Origin: Polytrichum commune
Taxonomy: Eukaryota; Streptophyta; Polytrichopsida; Polytrichales; Polytrichaceae
Assembly: GCA_950295325.1 (NCBI GenBank)
Contig: OX485803.1
Span: 682,001-746,000, forward strand
Direction of reading: 5' to 3'
DNA length: 64,000 nt
Positions 1-13,218 of the stretch are shown here, piece after piece; positions within the stretch are counted from its first letter, which is position 1, and every line of letters starts with the position of its first letter. The notes under the pieces are model-generated. The model was given only the letters and a program-made list of their open reading frames with translations. It had not been told where the DNA came from and searched no databases. Both the position numbers and the translations under genes were made by a program.

Positions 1-1262
1 CCACCATACAAACAAGCGCCGCGGAATCCCACATATACGACCAAAATGGACAATTCATCGACACCATTACCAAGGAAAGACTAGAATGGCTATGGGCACG
101 CTTCTCCCAAAACACCCTAACCCGCCTAACCAACTCCCTACATCCTCCAATACAAACTTTGAAACAGAAATACTATGGCTCATACAAAGATACATTACCA
201 TACTCCCCAAGAAAAAACCTAAACACATACTACCCAACAATCAACATCATACAATACACCCGGAAATCACCAAATTACTTATAGACTCCTTCAAAATCAC
301 ACACTCATACTATTCCTCCCCACTGACGTGTCCCACACAACTCACACAATACCACTCCCCACACACCCGCGACATGCTATTCGGATCCCTAGGACATGCA
401 CAATCGTCCAAATGGAGTGGTAGGGGCCTAGCATTCCCAACAGACTATAGTACAACCCTACAAGCCATACATTGGGCCCGAATGGCCGCCAAAGAAGATA
501 CACAAACAAACACAATCCTCATAATTAACCACCAAGATTGGACACCACAAAAATTAACCCTCACCAAAGGAGCAGATATCCACGTCATCTCTACCATACC
601 ACCTCATACCATACAATATAAACCCACGCCAGAATGGCCACAATATTACCAATATACGGAACCATCACTTACATCCATCATATACATACACAACCAGCTA
701 ACCCCAACACTGCACCAACAATTCCCAAACAACCTAAATAGAGTCCTAAAAAGAATTACCAACACCCACATAGACATCCATCCCATTCAACCCACTCCCA
801 ACAATTATCACATTAAATTTTCCAAAACATGGAAAACCGCTCCCACAAACCACACCATCCCCCCCAACAACAACATAACACTACCCCTACCCCCCGCATA
901 CAACCACATACACCCCCTCAAATACCACCCACAACAATGCATATATACGGACGTATCCTTCATCCCACCTTCCAAAAATTCCGAGGGACAAATAGTCGGC
1001 AATATCGCGGGCTCAGGGGTATACAGTCCCAACAACAATACCCAAATAGCCGAAAGATTACCGGGATATCCCAATATTCTAAGAGTTGAGCTCAATGCCA
1101 TACTTATAGCCATAAAAACTATACAAACCACCCAAATAGACACACATATATTCACTGACAGCCTCAATAGCATCTACCTAATAAACAACCACATCCAACA
1201 CCCAACATCTCAACACCACCACCCTGATAAATTACTTATCGCAGCCATCGTTCACCAAATAT
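1..1262 (+). pseudogene. LINE ORF2 fragment: linker domain and RNase H, cut at both ends
   Basis: This is the C-terminal part of a non-LTR retrotransposon ORF2, open from about 86 and running out of the window at the left. It aligns by eye with the minus-strand LINE at 47849-54924: shared blocks include YYSSPLTCPTQLTQYHSP followed by FGS-G-A and AIHWARMAA. An RNase H domain follows, with YTDVSF (the usual YTDGSF has lost its glycine), RVELNAIL and IFTDSLNSIYLI, so the three acidic positions D, E and D are present. The LINE similarity stops near 1262, inside RNase H and before the last His/Asp motif. The reading frame runs on into unrelated DNA to 1351. The coding strand is very rich in A and C and poor in G, like the other copy. 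It is a dead fragment. Confidence 0.85.
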
Positions 1263-1559
1263 TATCTTGGTGTGTAGTTAGTTTTTTCATCCAGGGTTCC
1301 AGCTCAAAAAACACCCAGGGAAGACTAAATGAGTGTCAGATGTATCTTTAGTTTGTCACGATAAGGTCGATTGATAGATCAAAAGGGTGAGGGAATGAGT
1401 TTGACACTTAATTATCACAATTAATCCATTCTCATGTGACTTGACTTGTCACACACTTATCATAAATAAATTTATTCATTACTCAAACAATGACACATTT
1501 CTATACTTGTAAAAATTAGGACTTAGGGAATTTTGATAAAAGTCTAGTTACAAGTGACA

Positions 1560-1760
1560 GAAACCACGAACCGGGAACGAAGAGAGAAACGTCTGAAGCG
1601 GACCGGGCCAGAACAGTAACAGTCTAGTGTCAAGTCACAAGTAAACGTCTAGTCACAAGTATCCAGAGAAACGTCTAGTAACAGTGCCCAGTAACTAGTA
1701 ACCAGTAGCGAGTAACAGTCTTAGTGTCATAGAGAATCGTCTAGTCACATTAGCGTAAGA
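1560..1760. repeat. Degenerate minisatellite
   Basis: Variants of aacgtctagtcacaagt occur irregularly five or more times, for example near 1585, 1620, 1645, 1670 and 1738. They are interspersed with cagtaactagtaaccagtagc-like variants. Confidence 0.6.
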
Positions 1761-3464
1761 GAAGGGACGGGCTTTATACCTGCCCTGGATGGAACTCCCA
1801 ATCATTATGGGATAAAGGGGCGCTCAGCTCCCGCGCTCGCACAGCTTCTTCCTCTTGACTCCGCGCTCGCACACTACTCCTTCTCCTTTTCTGCGTGCAA
1901 CAGTGATTGCTCCCTCTTCCTCTGACAATTGCTTCACTTTCTCTCTCACTAAACTCAAAGCTCACAGGATTCTGTTGCTACTTTGTTGACTCAATCTCAT
2001 CCATAAATTCTACACATAATGCAATTACACCCCTTTCGCTGCGTTTCTTTGTTTCCATAGGACTTCGTGTACTGCTACAACACTAAATTCGATTAACTCC
2101 ATCCCTCTTTCTCTAACTTCCTATGTTCCCCGGGTAGAAAATTATGCTGACACAATTACGAATGGTCCGACAATCGGCTCGCTGCACCGATTTGGATACT
2201 CTACGCTCAGGCAAGATAGTTGGTTGAATTCTGCATTCCAGGGAATGTAATTTCGAACCCCCAGGATTCATCACATTAAATTCTACCCTCACTTGCTGTC
2301 CGTCACCTAAGTCAGGTTCAAGGTGATCTCCCAGTCATTATCCGAAAGTGAGAGGTACCAGAAGAATAGATAGAGTTCACACACTGAATTATTATAAGGC
2401 TTTCGTCGACTCAAATGGACATTCCCAACATGAGGCCATACCGTTATGGTCCATATATTAACTTGAAACAATCGAAAGTCTCGATTCAGCGCAACTGGTA
2501 ATATATTTTCTTTCACATAATTATATACTATTCTTTCTCTTACTTTGCACCATCTACATAGAGTCAGGCTGGGTAAAAGTAACTCCCTTCTCATGAGATT
2601 CACACTCCAACGAAAGCTTGAGGTTCTTTTCTCTCACTTAGTGGAGAAAGCTTCTCTCATTTAAAGACAATAATTTCATGGTCAAGCTCCGAACTGAACG
2701 TCTAATTCCCTTTCACAGGAAATTCCCAAAGGCCCCGGATTTCTCATCCGTAGAACTCAATTAGTATTGGGGTACCCAAATAATAATTATGCCTCTTAAT
2801 CAACGAATAGTTACCCCTCTCTCTGAGGATTGAGTCGAAGATTATTTCTTACATACTTATGGCGGGAACTCATATCCTTTTACACCGAGAATTCCAACAT
2901 TCCTCATGAAGTAACACTGGAAATAACCATCACACTTTGAGCCTATGGTAATTTCTGGATTAAGAAGCTTGACTTTCATACACACAGACACTTTTCATTT
3001 GATTCCACAAGAATTCACATCAGGACACACACTTACATAAAGCAAGTTACAATTAGGGAGTTACAGTTGGACTGAGTCATCCAGTGAATTATCTTCCCAA
3101 GGATTAAACTCACACCTCAAATAACTTACTCCCGTCACAGGAATAAGGTAACACACTTCCTCACTGGATTCTTCCCGAACTAGAGGAGATACAATTTGTC
3201 TTAATTAATTCACCACACACATCCACACAACAACTTCGTTTTTAGAATTCAGAACCTTAAGAGACTGTCCAAGAAATTTCTGTACGAGTCTGACTTCAAC
3301 ACATACATGAAATTTACACTTCTCCCATTCAAGAGTTTCACACTCCTGAATCGAATTCTACATGAGCAACAAGGTAATCAATTTCCACTTGCACAAACAA
3401 CGTGTACAAAATATATATAGCTGAATTTACAATCTGATATATTCAAAAAGTATGATTTACAATG

Positions 3465-4400
3465 GAGCTTAAGGGTTTCACACCCAGTGATTGGGAGAGA
3501 CTACAAAATCACTCTCTTCACGAGAGGAAGGTCTAACACACAAAAAAATCTCTCTCCCCTCTCCTCTTCCTCCTCCTTCTTATCTTCCTGTCCCGAAAGG
3601 TGGTGACTGCCTCTAGCTAGGATACCAAGTGCTTCTTTTAATTGTCACATGTGAATTTCATGACTCCTGATATCTTCTATACTACGGGCGGCTAAGTAAT
3701 ATTCTACCACACCTGCCTGTTTCCATTCCTGAGTGACTAATCACCTAGTTTATCACTGTTTTGTGAGTCTTGAGTGTAATTTGTCACTCACCTACCCTTC
3801 AAAGTCAAAAATCACCTATCCTATCCAAAAAATGATATCACATGGTGCAACATAGACCATGGATTCCTCCCAAGTCTCTCGACCAATCAGGCTTCACACC
3901 CGACATTCACACTCGTATCAGAATTGTCAAGCAATTAATTCTCATAGCAATTACACTTTCTTCTTTCAGAATTAGCAACAAGATTCACACGCACGCACAC
4001 AGATAACCCCCCTGCTTCAACGAAATGTACACGAGGTATATTAATAGAGCCTGGCTTCACACCCTGTGCTCACTTTTATTTATCAACGACCGAGTCCCTT
4101 ACAACAACGTTCTCTCTTCTCCAGAAGACTGTTGAGAAACCCTGATCAATGAACCTCTTGAATTTACTTCGAGATTTGCTAGAACATGACCAACTCTATC
4201 TTTGGTTTACTTCATTCACTGGGAGCATCAATACCAAGACTTTCGTTCATGTAATCATATCAAATGAAATAGAATTCACAATATTGTATCATGGAAATGC
4301 ACTTTTACATCACATAGGGCTTCACACCCAGTAATTATATTAGACTATGGTCTCCTTGACCAACAAGGGGAGAGCTACTCTCTTCACGAGAGGTAGGTGT
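3465..4400 (+). repeat. Diverged direct repeat pair
   Basis: A block near 3470-3540 (starting gggtttcacacccagtgat, then gagactac, then ctcttcacgagaggaaggt) recurs near 4318-4395 as gggcttcacacccagtaat and ctcttcacgagaggtaggt. Both are followed by thymine/cytosine-rich tracts. The spacing is about 850 bp, so this may be one duplicated unit. Confidence 0.5.
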
Positions 4401-4900
4401 TAATGATTTCTCCCTCCTCCATTCGCCTATGGTCTTTGCTGAGTCAAAAAACTTCCCTTCTCAACTGATGTGCATGCCCATAGCCAGATTCATAAGTCCT
4501 GCCCAATTAAGCACATGACTATGGTCTTTCACATACGACTCTCTTGCTCTAGACTACGGTTAGTGGAGTGAGAAGGAACACTTTCACAACATTTCCACTA
4601 AATAATCATTAATTGCCTAGTTTTTCATTGTTTCAAAGTTCTTACTCTAACTCTAACCCTAAATTGCCTAAAAAAAATGAACTTGTTCAATCCAAAAAAT
4701 TGTATCACATGGTTCCTTGTCCAACCAAAACTTAACTTTGGCTCATTCCATATACCACTTTACATCAACATTCACTTGCAATTGGACTACACTTGATGAA
4801 GAGCAAGTTACTAACACCATATGTGGCCAGGTCTAGTTGGCTACCAAACTTTGGACCATTGTAGAGACCACCCCTAGATCTCTTTATGTAGATAGAGCCA

Positions 4901-7900
4901 ATACAAATACACGTATGATGTTAAACCGCTAATTAATGCTATGTTGGCTATGTGGTGTGTGTTGATGTTACCTATGCATGTCCCATAAAAACTAGAAACT
5001 TATAGAAACTTATAGAAACTTAGGATAAATGATTGGGAAGCCAAGAAAATGTTAGGTGTTTTACCGAATTGATATAATAAGCTTAGGCATCAACCCAATC
5101 AGCATGGACAACCACCGAATGATATGCGGAAAGAGGGGTAAAAATCCGAGTCAACCCATAAACTCCCCGTTCACTGGTACTGAGCTTGGTGTGCTCCTCT
5201 ATGGTCAATTTTGTTGCCCATTAGAGGTGTGCCACACGCTCTGTTTGAACGCATGAAATCCGAGAAAAACTACAACAAGGATGCAATTTTGGAAGAGTAT
5301 ATCTGGTCCTTTTGTACTGTTGCAAACATCCTTATTACCTCCCAACACGAAGTCATGTTCACATTTACAAGCAAAACATATGGTAGGTGCAACTATTTCA
5401 GGTTTGTGACGTACCTATTGTGGGCACCTAAAATCAAGGGTAAAGTAGACATGAAGCATATGTATTTTTTTTATTTTTATGTGTGTGTTTGTGGGGGGGG
5501 GGGGGGAGTATATTTGAAGTACATTTGCTAACCCCCATGATTTTTTTGGTTTTTAATGTACTCACTATGTCTACCTAAATGTGGAAAATGTCCTAGGGTA
5601 TCGCTTTAAGGACCTTCTAACTTAAGGGCTACATGACACACAAACCAAGGGATGTGACCCTATAGTTGTGTGAGCCATCCAAACCACTCACGGTTTGAAT
5701 TAAGGCTCATGATCTAGTAAGAAAGGAAGTTAGTTGTTACGAATTAGATCAATATGGATTGGTTAGCATTGTTAAGACAATGAGACAAAACACGAAGACC
5801 CGGCACAACATCGAGCAGATGAAGGCATGAGTGGACAACATATACCTACAACACGGTTATGAGCTTGACCGTGTTGTTGAACACAAATAGGGATGCTAGT
5901 ATAGTGCTCATTTTAATGTTTCAAATGTGAGATGATGCCATTAATCATTTCTAATCTCATTTGGTTGCACATAACAAATGTTTTCAGTTATTACAAAAGG
6001 ATTCAACACTTGAATGATTTAATATTCTAATAGTCCATGGTTATAGACACCCTTATGTTCTCAAATTTCTAAAATGTTAGTACTATGCAATTTGAATAAA
6101 AATAATAAATACAGTACCAAATATAAGTCATGACCCCTATAGTCATGGGAATTTACTATATGTGACTTTATTACTCACATGATACTGCATATTGCTCATG
6201 TGTTATTGCTTAGCGCTCATCACTCATGTCTTCGTTTCCCTCCAACGAAACATTACTACTCTAAATATTGTATTTATTGTCACCAATTCTATTTGTCTTG
6301 CTCAACACTAATTCTAATCTTTTTGTGTAGTGTCACGAACACTAAATGTAAACCTAGCATTACTTGTCATTTCCTTCAACAGAAATTCGGGTATTATAGA
6401 TTAACAATGTTGCAATTATTGTCACTTACTAAGTGGATTTCATCCAAATGTCAATCATCCATGACAATACTTTGATACAAAAATGTTAGGATGCCTAATA
6501 TACCGAAATTTGTAAGTATCTCATTATAAGAATGTAAGTTAAGATGAAAATACTTAGAGACTTGCTATACATAGTGTCATTGAAAAAAATATCACAACGA
6601 CATATAATATCATATGACACAAAATACAATAGTTAGTGCAAGTGTTACACCCAATGTTACATTTGGTGGGAGCGTATCTATTATTACATGGGGTGACGCC
6701 TTTGTTGCTTATATTTATTTTGAACATAGGAGGCACGTGGCCACCTAACCAACTTTTTCATCAAACAGAGAGAAGATTTTACAGTCGAAAATCGAACTAC
6801 CAACCACTCCATTCAATTTTGAGTATTTCTCCACTATCATGTGATAGTTCAAGGGCATTTTGGACCTAATAACATATTTGTTCTCAAGATGATCTGGATG
6901 GACATGTACTAACAAGCTTGTTTATGGATAATCTCTTTGCTAACCACAATGGAAAAGTATGATAGGGCATAAACCCCGAAATCGTATCCAATTTTTATCA
7001 CATTTTTAACCATAAGTCTTCACTCCTCTACCCGTGTCCCAATGAACTAAAGCGATGGCATTAGACTCAGATACCTTAGATCCTCCGATATTGGCCTTCT
7101 CTTTCTTAACTTCCGACATATAAAAGCAGCTTCACATGGACTCGAAAGCTCAATGTATTGTTCACACAATTTTGTTCCAGATAATCTTCAAACTTTACCG
7201 AACAAAGGGTGGACATATTTCAATGAGGATTACAGCTATGTAGATATGGTAGATATGATAGCAGGATCGTTGTTGAAGAAAGCACCAATTAGTTCTAAGT
7301 GTTGAAATATCGTTGACTGTATAAACCTTCAAGGAAAGGAAGCTTTGGATTCGCCTTCAAACTTCCAATTTACTTTGGAAGCGAACATTGTCATCTTCGA
7401 ATTACATGTGTGTCGCAAAGCCATGGCCCCACCATGGACAAAGAACTATGTTAAAAACATGTCCTTAGATCTCAAAGACTAAGTTGGTGTCATTGGTGAT
7501 ATATCAAGGGTCATATCCATTGTAAATAAATTGATATGATTTCAAGTTCTAAGAGATTTCATAAGATGAGTTTACATGGATGTTGTGAAGTTGTAGCCAA
7601 AGTTTGTCCAAATTATGGGGTTTGACTCATATTATGAGAATAGTATGTTGTCATGCAGTAGGGAGACAAATCACATGCAATACATACTCGCTTAGCAATA
7701 TGTTTGGTAACAATGACAATGGTTATTATTTCTACGTTTACAATGTAAGCTTATTAATGTTAAATGGATGAGCATGAGTCATACTTACTGCATTAATTTA
7801 GTTTACAAGTTGAATATTGAGGGACCCAATGAATGTAAGTAATCAAGAGGCATTTTGATGTCAAGGGCAAGACCTTTTTTCCTTGCCCACAATTTTTGTT

Positions 7901-9264
7901 CTGAACCTGTTTTTTCAAACGTTTATGGACCCCACATGTGAGTCATGTCAAGTCTTAGCAATCACAACTTATAGAGAACCGACAACTGATCCTCGTTGAA
8001 AATGATATGTATGAAGATGTGTTGGATTCTAAAAATGTCCTAGAGATTGAAGAACCAACTTAGTGGAGATACAAATAAATAGCATTATTTGATTACAACA
8101 ATAATCTTGTGATCTCAATTTTAGCCCCCACATAGTATTAAACAAGGTATGTAGGCTTCATGTGGTCACTCTTCTTAATTGAACTCCTATGTTGAAGTGG
8201 TGTGAGGCAAGTCTTGTAAATGAGAAATAGATCTAAAGGATCTATGATTTACAATGACATTCAACTATATGCTCAAAACATATTAGACATTTGAAGTTCA
8301 ATAGTGGACATAAATGAGAGGGTGCCTACGATCACGTAAAGCGAGAAAGAAGATTTTGATTATAGCTTTTGATAAGTTTTGTATTTGAACTCGAGTTATC
8401 AACTTGAAATGGAAGTCTTTGCAGTTCACAAAAGTTGACAACTAACCATGTGAGTTGTAGTTTTGATTTTGGATAAGACAAAACCTAGAGAAACACTCAA
8501 GGAAGACTTAAAAAGGTGAATCTTTTATCATTTAATAGTGTCTTAGGCAAGCATAATCATGATGAATGTAGGTTGTTTCTGGTTATTTGGGGTTTAGACC
8601 AACAATTCACACAATTATTCAAAATTGAGGGGTTTATCATCTCTCAACAACAATACATGAAATTGTGGTTGTCACACACCTCACGTTATTTACCCAATAA
8701 ATACTATGGCAACGAGTCCATATTGATTGGACCTTGTGAATTGCTCAAGCATACGCACAACCACTCGGGGAGGGGAGGGGGGTCACTCCCTTTTGTTTAG
8801 TGGGAACATGTGAGAACACAAGGTATTTTTAGGAGGTGATATATTGGAGAAGGTAAATTTTGTGGATCCTATTATTATGTAATTTTCTAGCATTCACTAT
8901 TTTTTTGAGGACCCTATAGGTAAACTTGGTATTCTTCTATTTTCACATGGGCATATAGTAGTTATAAATGATAGGTTTAAATTTGCTAATGTCATGTAAA
9001 ATCTAACACTTACATAGACAAGATCAAGATCAAGATCAAGATCATAATTCGCACATCAACAAAGCTTGCACACAATTTAGCTTCCTAGTATGCACTCTAT
9101 TGATTTCAAGACACCCTCACGGAAATGGTGGTAAAATGCTTGTGTTAAAAAAACACATGCAAATGCTCCAAAATTTGTGTTTAAAAACACAATTGCATAA
9201 ATATATGTGGTAAGATTTGCTCCATCATGATGTGTCTCCATTCAAAGCCCAAATCGGAGTTTCT

Positions 9265-9299
<35 letters not shown>

Positions 9300-9597
9300 T
9301 GGAAGTTTATGTTACTCTCGCATTGGCAACCATCCAACTCTTAAATGATAATGTGTCATAGAGAAGTGGTAGAAAGAATGCATATGAATGATTGCAAATT
9401 CTAAATAAGGCCTTAACAACTCTAAGATCAGTTCTTTGTGATGCTTATGCATGTATATGTTGGTACTTCTCATACTCTCAAGATGTTTCAAGCCACATGG
9501 ATTTCATTATTGGTTATGTTCATGGTTTGTGCAAATTTATTGACCTCTCAACATTTAATTGATAGGTGCCTCCATTCATGCTTGTAGATGTAGTGGC
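4901..9597. other. No gene seen; AT-rich DNA with simple repeats
   Basis: No coding region can be supported. Overlapping ORFs at 5056-5256 and 5211-5531 are the longest open stretch, but I do not recognise them and they end in a homopolymer G tract near 5490-5507. Simple repeats include gatcaa units at about 9021-9046 and a GA tract at about 9267-9296. A 330-bp segment at 6330-6660 is repeated at 18040-18370. Confidence 0.5.
6330..6660 (+). repeat. Interspersed repeat, copy 1 (pairs with 18040-18370)
   Basis: The segment starts gtgtagtgtcacgaacacta and continues through aaatgtaaacctagcatta, catccatgacaata and acaaaatacaata. The same blocks in the same order and orientation lie at 18040-18370. 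I found no terminal inverted repeats or ORF, so the class is unknown. Confidence 0.7.
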
Positions 9598-9602
9598 CAC
9601 CA

Positions 9603-10561
9603 TGTCCCGCACCTCTCCATGAGGAGTGCCCAAAACACCATGGGCACAAGGGGGACCCTGGAGTGACACCCGGGACTTGTGGTGCCATTGGTGAGTGGGC
9701 CCAAGTCATCCTAGTGTGGGTGAGGGCCCCAGGCGTTGGGAACACCTCCCACCCACGGAGATTAGGAGGCACAAGGGTAAGGCCATAAGCTATGCGTAGC
9801 TTATAGCGTGTAGATTCTAGAATGCTCAAGAACACCTCAATCGGAGGTGTGAGCTAGGAGTTATGGCAATTTGAGTGGAGCGCTGTCTCGGGACAGCGTC
9901 CTAGGACAGCAGTGGCCTGGGAGTGGCTCCCAGGACTGCCAAGGTTTAAACATGCATAACTTCCTCAATACTTGCCCAAATGGGGCAAGTGAAGGAGTCC
10001 ATCGACATCCACGTGAAGCGTACATGAATATGGAGTGGTCGTTTGTTAGCATCAAGAATCACATAAGGAAGTTATGATGGTCTGAAGTTGTTGGGGTTTC
10101 TAGGGCCAGCGGCTAAGAGAAAATGTCTACTTGGTCCCAACTTTTGGTAGAGAGGCAAAAGGTTTCTTGACGGTGCTGTAGGGGCCCCGTCTAGAGTCCT
10201 AGAGGCTTATATGGGTGAGGTGGTATGGCCTCACCCACCCGAGCCCGAACGGCACGGCCTCCATGAGCTTTGGCCCAATGTGAGGGTATAGTTGCCTAGT
10301 ATGCTTCGGGTTGTTGTAGTGTTGCTCCGGCAACGCGATGATCAACATAAGATTGAACTTTCATGGATGGAAGTCCACATCTAAGAGTTGGTTACCGATC
10401 AAGGAATGAGTCCCGAAAGCAAAGTAGGAGGATTGGTTCCCCTCCTATGAGCTATAAGGTCCGGGGTAGGAGGAGCTTACCATTAATATGGCGGAATGCG
10501 AAGGGTTAGCGCTCGTGACGCTTGCTAGAAATGAAAATTGGCAAGATTGTAAAGGGGCTAG
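9603..10561 (+). mobile_element. R1 repeat copy A, main part (probable solo LTR)
   Basis: The element begins TGTCCCGCACCTCT and is preceded by the 5-bp sequence cacca (9598-9602). It runs to the insertion point of a T element at 10561/10562. Its missing last bases lie in reverse orientation at 39295-39313, where the element ends in GCGACA followed, on the element strand, by cacca. A TG...CA outline with a 5-bp target-site duplication fits a solo LTR of about 970 bp. Short ORFs inside it are shared with the other R1 copies only as DNA and carry no known domain. Confidence 0.75.
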
Positions 10562-11780
10562 TGTGAGCCCAAAAGGGTGCCCACATTTAGTCTTAGACCC
10601 TTGAAACGTTAGTTGATGCACTTTGAAGTAGCATGTTACTTCACAAAAATATAAAAAGAGTGAAATGTTAGTCTTAGAAGTACCATGTTGTAAGAGGCTA
10701 GGATGTGAGTTGTTATTGTGTTTTTACCTTCGGAAGGATTTGAGTGAATGAGGATAGGTAAGGAGAACTTGGATTGAGTAGTTAGTGAGTAGGCTAGTAC
10801 AAATGGATGGAGACAACCAAAGTGACTCAAGAGGCAAGTGCATTCGAATTGGGATGAATGGAGGATCACATGGAGCGCACAAGTGGACCACCTCATCATG
10901 GCCACTTAATGGGGAAGGCCCAAGGAAGAATGCAAGGTGGAGGATAAGCAAATTCTCAAAGCACCAATCAAATCACGAGTTAAGCATCGTGGTTTGAATT
11001 AAGTGGTGAGCGACGATTTGGGAAAGTAAGGGGAGAAAGTTATGGCGGCGGAAAGCGAAGGAGGCTAAGTTTGGGTTGAAGCATCCCAAGTTTGGTAAAG
11101 TGTGGTAGGTAGAAAGCCAAGGCTAGTTAAATGTTCGAATTAGGATCCTTGTTGATCATTTGAGGGAGGAAGGCTTAGAAGATAGGATTGGCGCCTACTA
11201 AGTAGGAGGAAATCTCAAGGGCTTATCGTGAGCCTTGAGGGTGCTCACCCCCTCAAGCTTACTATATAATCCCTCATTCTTCCCTCACTCATCCTCTCTT
11301 TCCTTTGTGCTCCAAGGCACCCCACGAGTTATAAGTGTGGGTGTGGGAAGCCATATTGGAGCACATGTGTGTGCTTAGTTTTTAGTTTGAGAGCCAAGGC
11401 TTGTTAGCCTTGAAGAGGGCTTGACCTCTTGGTAGAATTAGTGTTGACGTGAAGGATTTTAAAGTTAATTCATGATTCCAATTTGTGGTACTTTAAGTTC
11501 ATGTTTTGAATACACGTGGTTGCAAGTTCCATGTTTAAGAGTTGAGCACTTGATGTTGTGATGAGTGCAAAAATATACTTGTGTGGATTAGTTAGTCTTA
11601 GTGAAGTTAGGAAATTCTCTCTCCCCCTCTCCTCTCTAGGATTTTAGGATTTTAGGATTAGAGAAGAATTGTGTGATTAGAAAGGGGTTGTTAGTAGAAT
11701 TAGGGAAATTAGGTAGGAAGATTAGTTAAGGGCTTGAATAATTAGTGAGGTAGTTGGGGATTACAACTACAAAGTTGTGG

Positions 11781-12013
11781 GTTTATGAAGGAGCTGGGTT
11801 TATGAAGGAGCTGGGTTTGTTTAGTTAGAAAGTAAAGAGCTGGGTTTATGAAGGAGCTGGGTTTGTTTAGTTAGAAAGTAAAGAGCTGGGTTTATGAAGG
11901 ACCTGGGTTTGTTTAGTTAGAAGCTAAGAAGCTGGGTTTATGAAGGAGCTGGGTTTATGAAGGAGCTAGGTTTATGTAATTAGAAAGTAAAGAGATGGGT
12001 TCATGAAGGAGCT
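11781..12013 (+). repeat. Tandem repeat inside T copy A
   Basis: Units built on gagctgggtttatgaag, alternating with a longer form that adds gtttagttagaaagtaaa, repeat about nine times. Copy B keeps a shorter version (39453-39595, reverse strand). Copies C and D hold unrelated tandem repeats in the matching region. Confidence 0.85.
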
Positions 12014-12292
12014 TAGTAGATAGCCTACCTAATTAGCTCATAGACAAGTGGTTAGTTACATTATGCTAGTTAGTGTTATGTGTGGCTTTCACAAATAAAT
12101 GTATTTGAGATTGACTATAGAAGATAGTGTTTTTTTAACACTTGCATCCTCTCTTTAAAAATAAACCACGTGCACAACTTAATGGAGAATGTGGAGCACT
12201 CTCGCGATGGCAAGACAAAGGAAGCAAAGACCAAAGGTGCGAGGGAGAGATTGACATAAGTCACATAAGTATTTCGTAATACTTAAAGGCTT

Positions 12293-12505
12293 ATGTACGG
12301 TATGGAGACACCAAGTGAGACCTCTTATAGTAGCGATACGGAATACACAAGTGATAGTTCAAGTGGTAGTATAGAGTCAACGGCACGGACTCCATTTAGG
12401 AGAGGGATATCCTTAAGGGCTTGTGTAGCTAAAGCAGCCGGATGGACGTTAGAAGCAAACAAAGACAAAATAGCACCCGAGCATAAGGAGGTTAAAATAA
12501 CATAG
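12293..12505 (+). CDS. Small ORF in T repeat copy A, conserved core ISLRACVAKAAGWTLE
   Basis: This 70-residue ORF opens at ATG 12293, with a second ATG at 12302. It has a Ser/Thr/Glu-rich start, then the core ISLRACVAKAAGWTLE, then a charged tail ending in KIT and stop. The T copy D ORF (15819-15986, minus) shares the core and the tail pattern K-D-x3-PE-x-KE-x-K-x-T-stop. T copy C (42298-42462) shares the core. Between A and C, 11 of the 16 core codons differ and all differences are synonymous. Between A and D, 10 are synonymous and one is Arg/Lys. That pattern argues for selection on the peptide. A separate in-frame ATG at 12182 starts a run (MENVEHSRDGKTKEAKTKGAR) like the start of the copy C ORF, but here it runs into a stop. 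The function is unknown; a gag leader lying in the LTR is possible. Confidence 0.6.
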   Translation: MYGMETPSETSYSSDTEYTSDSSSGSIESTARTPFRRGISLRACVAKAAGWTLEANKDKIAPEHKEVKIT

Positions 12506-12708
12506 TTAACTTGTGCATTCTCCACATACGTATTGAAATCGTACATTGAGTTGTTAAAAGTGAAATTCCAGTTAAATCCAAGACCACTTGAAGGGTGAAC
12601 CTTGTACTATGGACTCATCCAAGTCCAAATCCAATACCGCGGAGGAATGTGAGCCCAAACCCACTACTCGGACTACGGACGCTCAAGGGTGGGGGGTTTG
12701 GCCTCACA

Positions 12709-13218
12709 ATGGGCGCTTGATAGAATCCTAGATCATACAACGAAGTTATGAATGCTTGAAGTTGCTAGGGGTTTCTAGTCCCACTGGCTAAGGGAAAATT
12801 ATCTATTTGGCCCCAACCCTTAGGACAGAGACAAAATGTTACTTGATGATGGGGTAGGGGCCCTGCCCAAAATCCTAGAGGCTTATATGGGTAAGACGGT
12901 GTTGTTGAGCAACCCCACCCCAAATATACTTGGCAACTATACTCCAGGTTGTTATAATGTTGCTCTGGCAATGTGATGATCAACTCAAACTTGGATTTTT
13001 ATGGATGGAAGTCCACATTTAACCATTAGCTATCTACTAAGGGGAGAGTCCCGAATGCATGCATAAGAGGGTTGGTTAGCAAGCTATAAGCTTGGAGGTC
13101 CGCAGTATGGGGAGTTAATCATGTATGTGTGTGGGATGTGCAAGTTAGCGCTCATGACACTTAAAAGAGTTACTAAGCAGTCAAAATAACTTAAGGGGCG
13201 CTAGCAAGAATTGCAACA
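12709..13218 (+). mobile_element. R1 repeat copy B, 3' half
   Basis: It aligns with 10060-10561 of R1 copy A, through aggcttatatggg, gttgctctggcaa, catggatggaagtccacat-like and ttagcgctcatgac blocks, and ends in gctagcaagaattgcaaca. Its 5' half is not upstream. It lies in reverse orientation at 40813-40944 and 42585-42912, beyond T copy B. This half supplies the collinear evidence for the inversion. Confidence 0.75.

Larger units (their letters stand above)
1263..4900. other. No gene seen; AT-rich DNA with short local repeats
   Basis: I see no coding region with family features here. Short ORFs at 1774-1965, 2307-2603 and 4149-4334 have no recognisable motifs. The stretch starts where the LINE fragment breaks off and may be the body of an unidentified repeat, because parts of it recur within the stretch. 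Confidence 0.5.
10562..12708 (+). mobile_element. T repeat copy A (LTR-like, TG...CA, 2147 bp)
   Basis: It starts TGTGAGCCCAAAAGGGTGCC and ends GGTTTGGCCTCACA, so the ends are TG...CA with a longer inverted TGTGAG/CTCACA. The left flank is gctag and the right flank is atggg, which do not match. They match the flanks of copy B at 39314-40812 in swapped order. The first 1.4 kb is nearly identical to copy B; translated frames across 10636-10997 are identical. It contains a tandem-repeat block at 11781-12013 and a small ORF near 12293-12505. With one TG...CA unit and no internal gag-pol it is most likely a solo LTR. It is inserted in R1 copy A. Confidence 0.85.

Noticed and set aside
4638-4670. 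Telomere-like ctctaaccctaa
   Set aside because: Only one or two imperfect units are present, with no array.
10636-10997. Overlapping ORFs with identical translations at 10636-10997 and 40377-40738
   Set aside because: They are frames inside the near-identical T repeat copies A and B. Identity in all frames reflects DNA identity, and no frame shows codon-level conservation with copies C and D.
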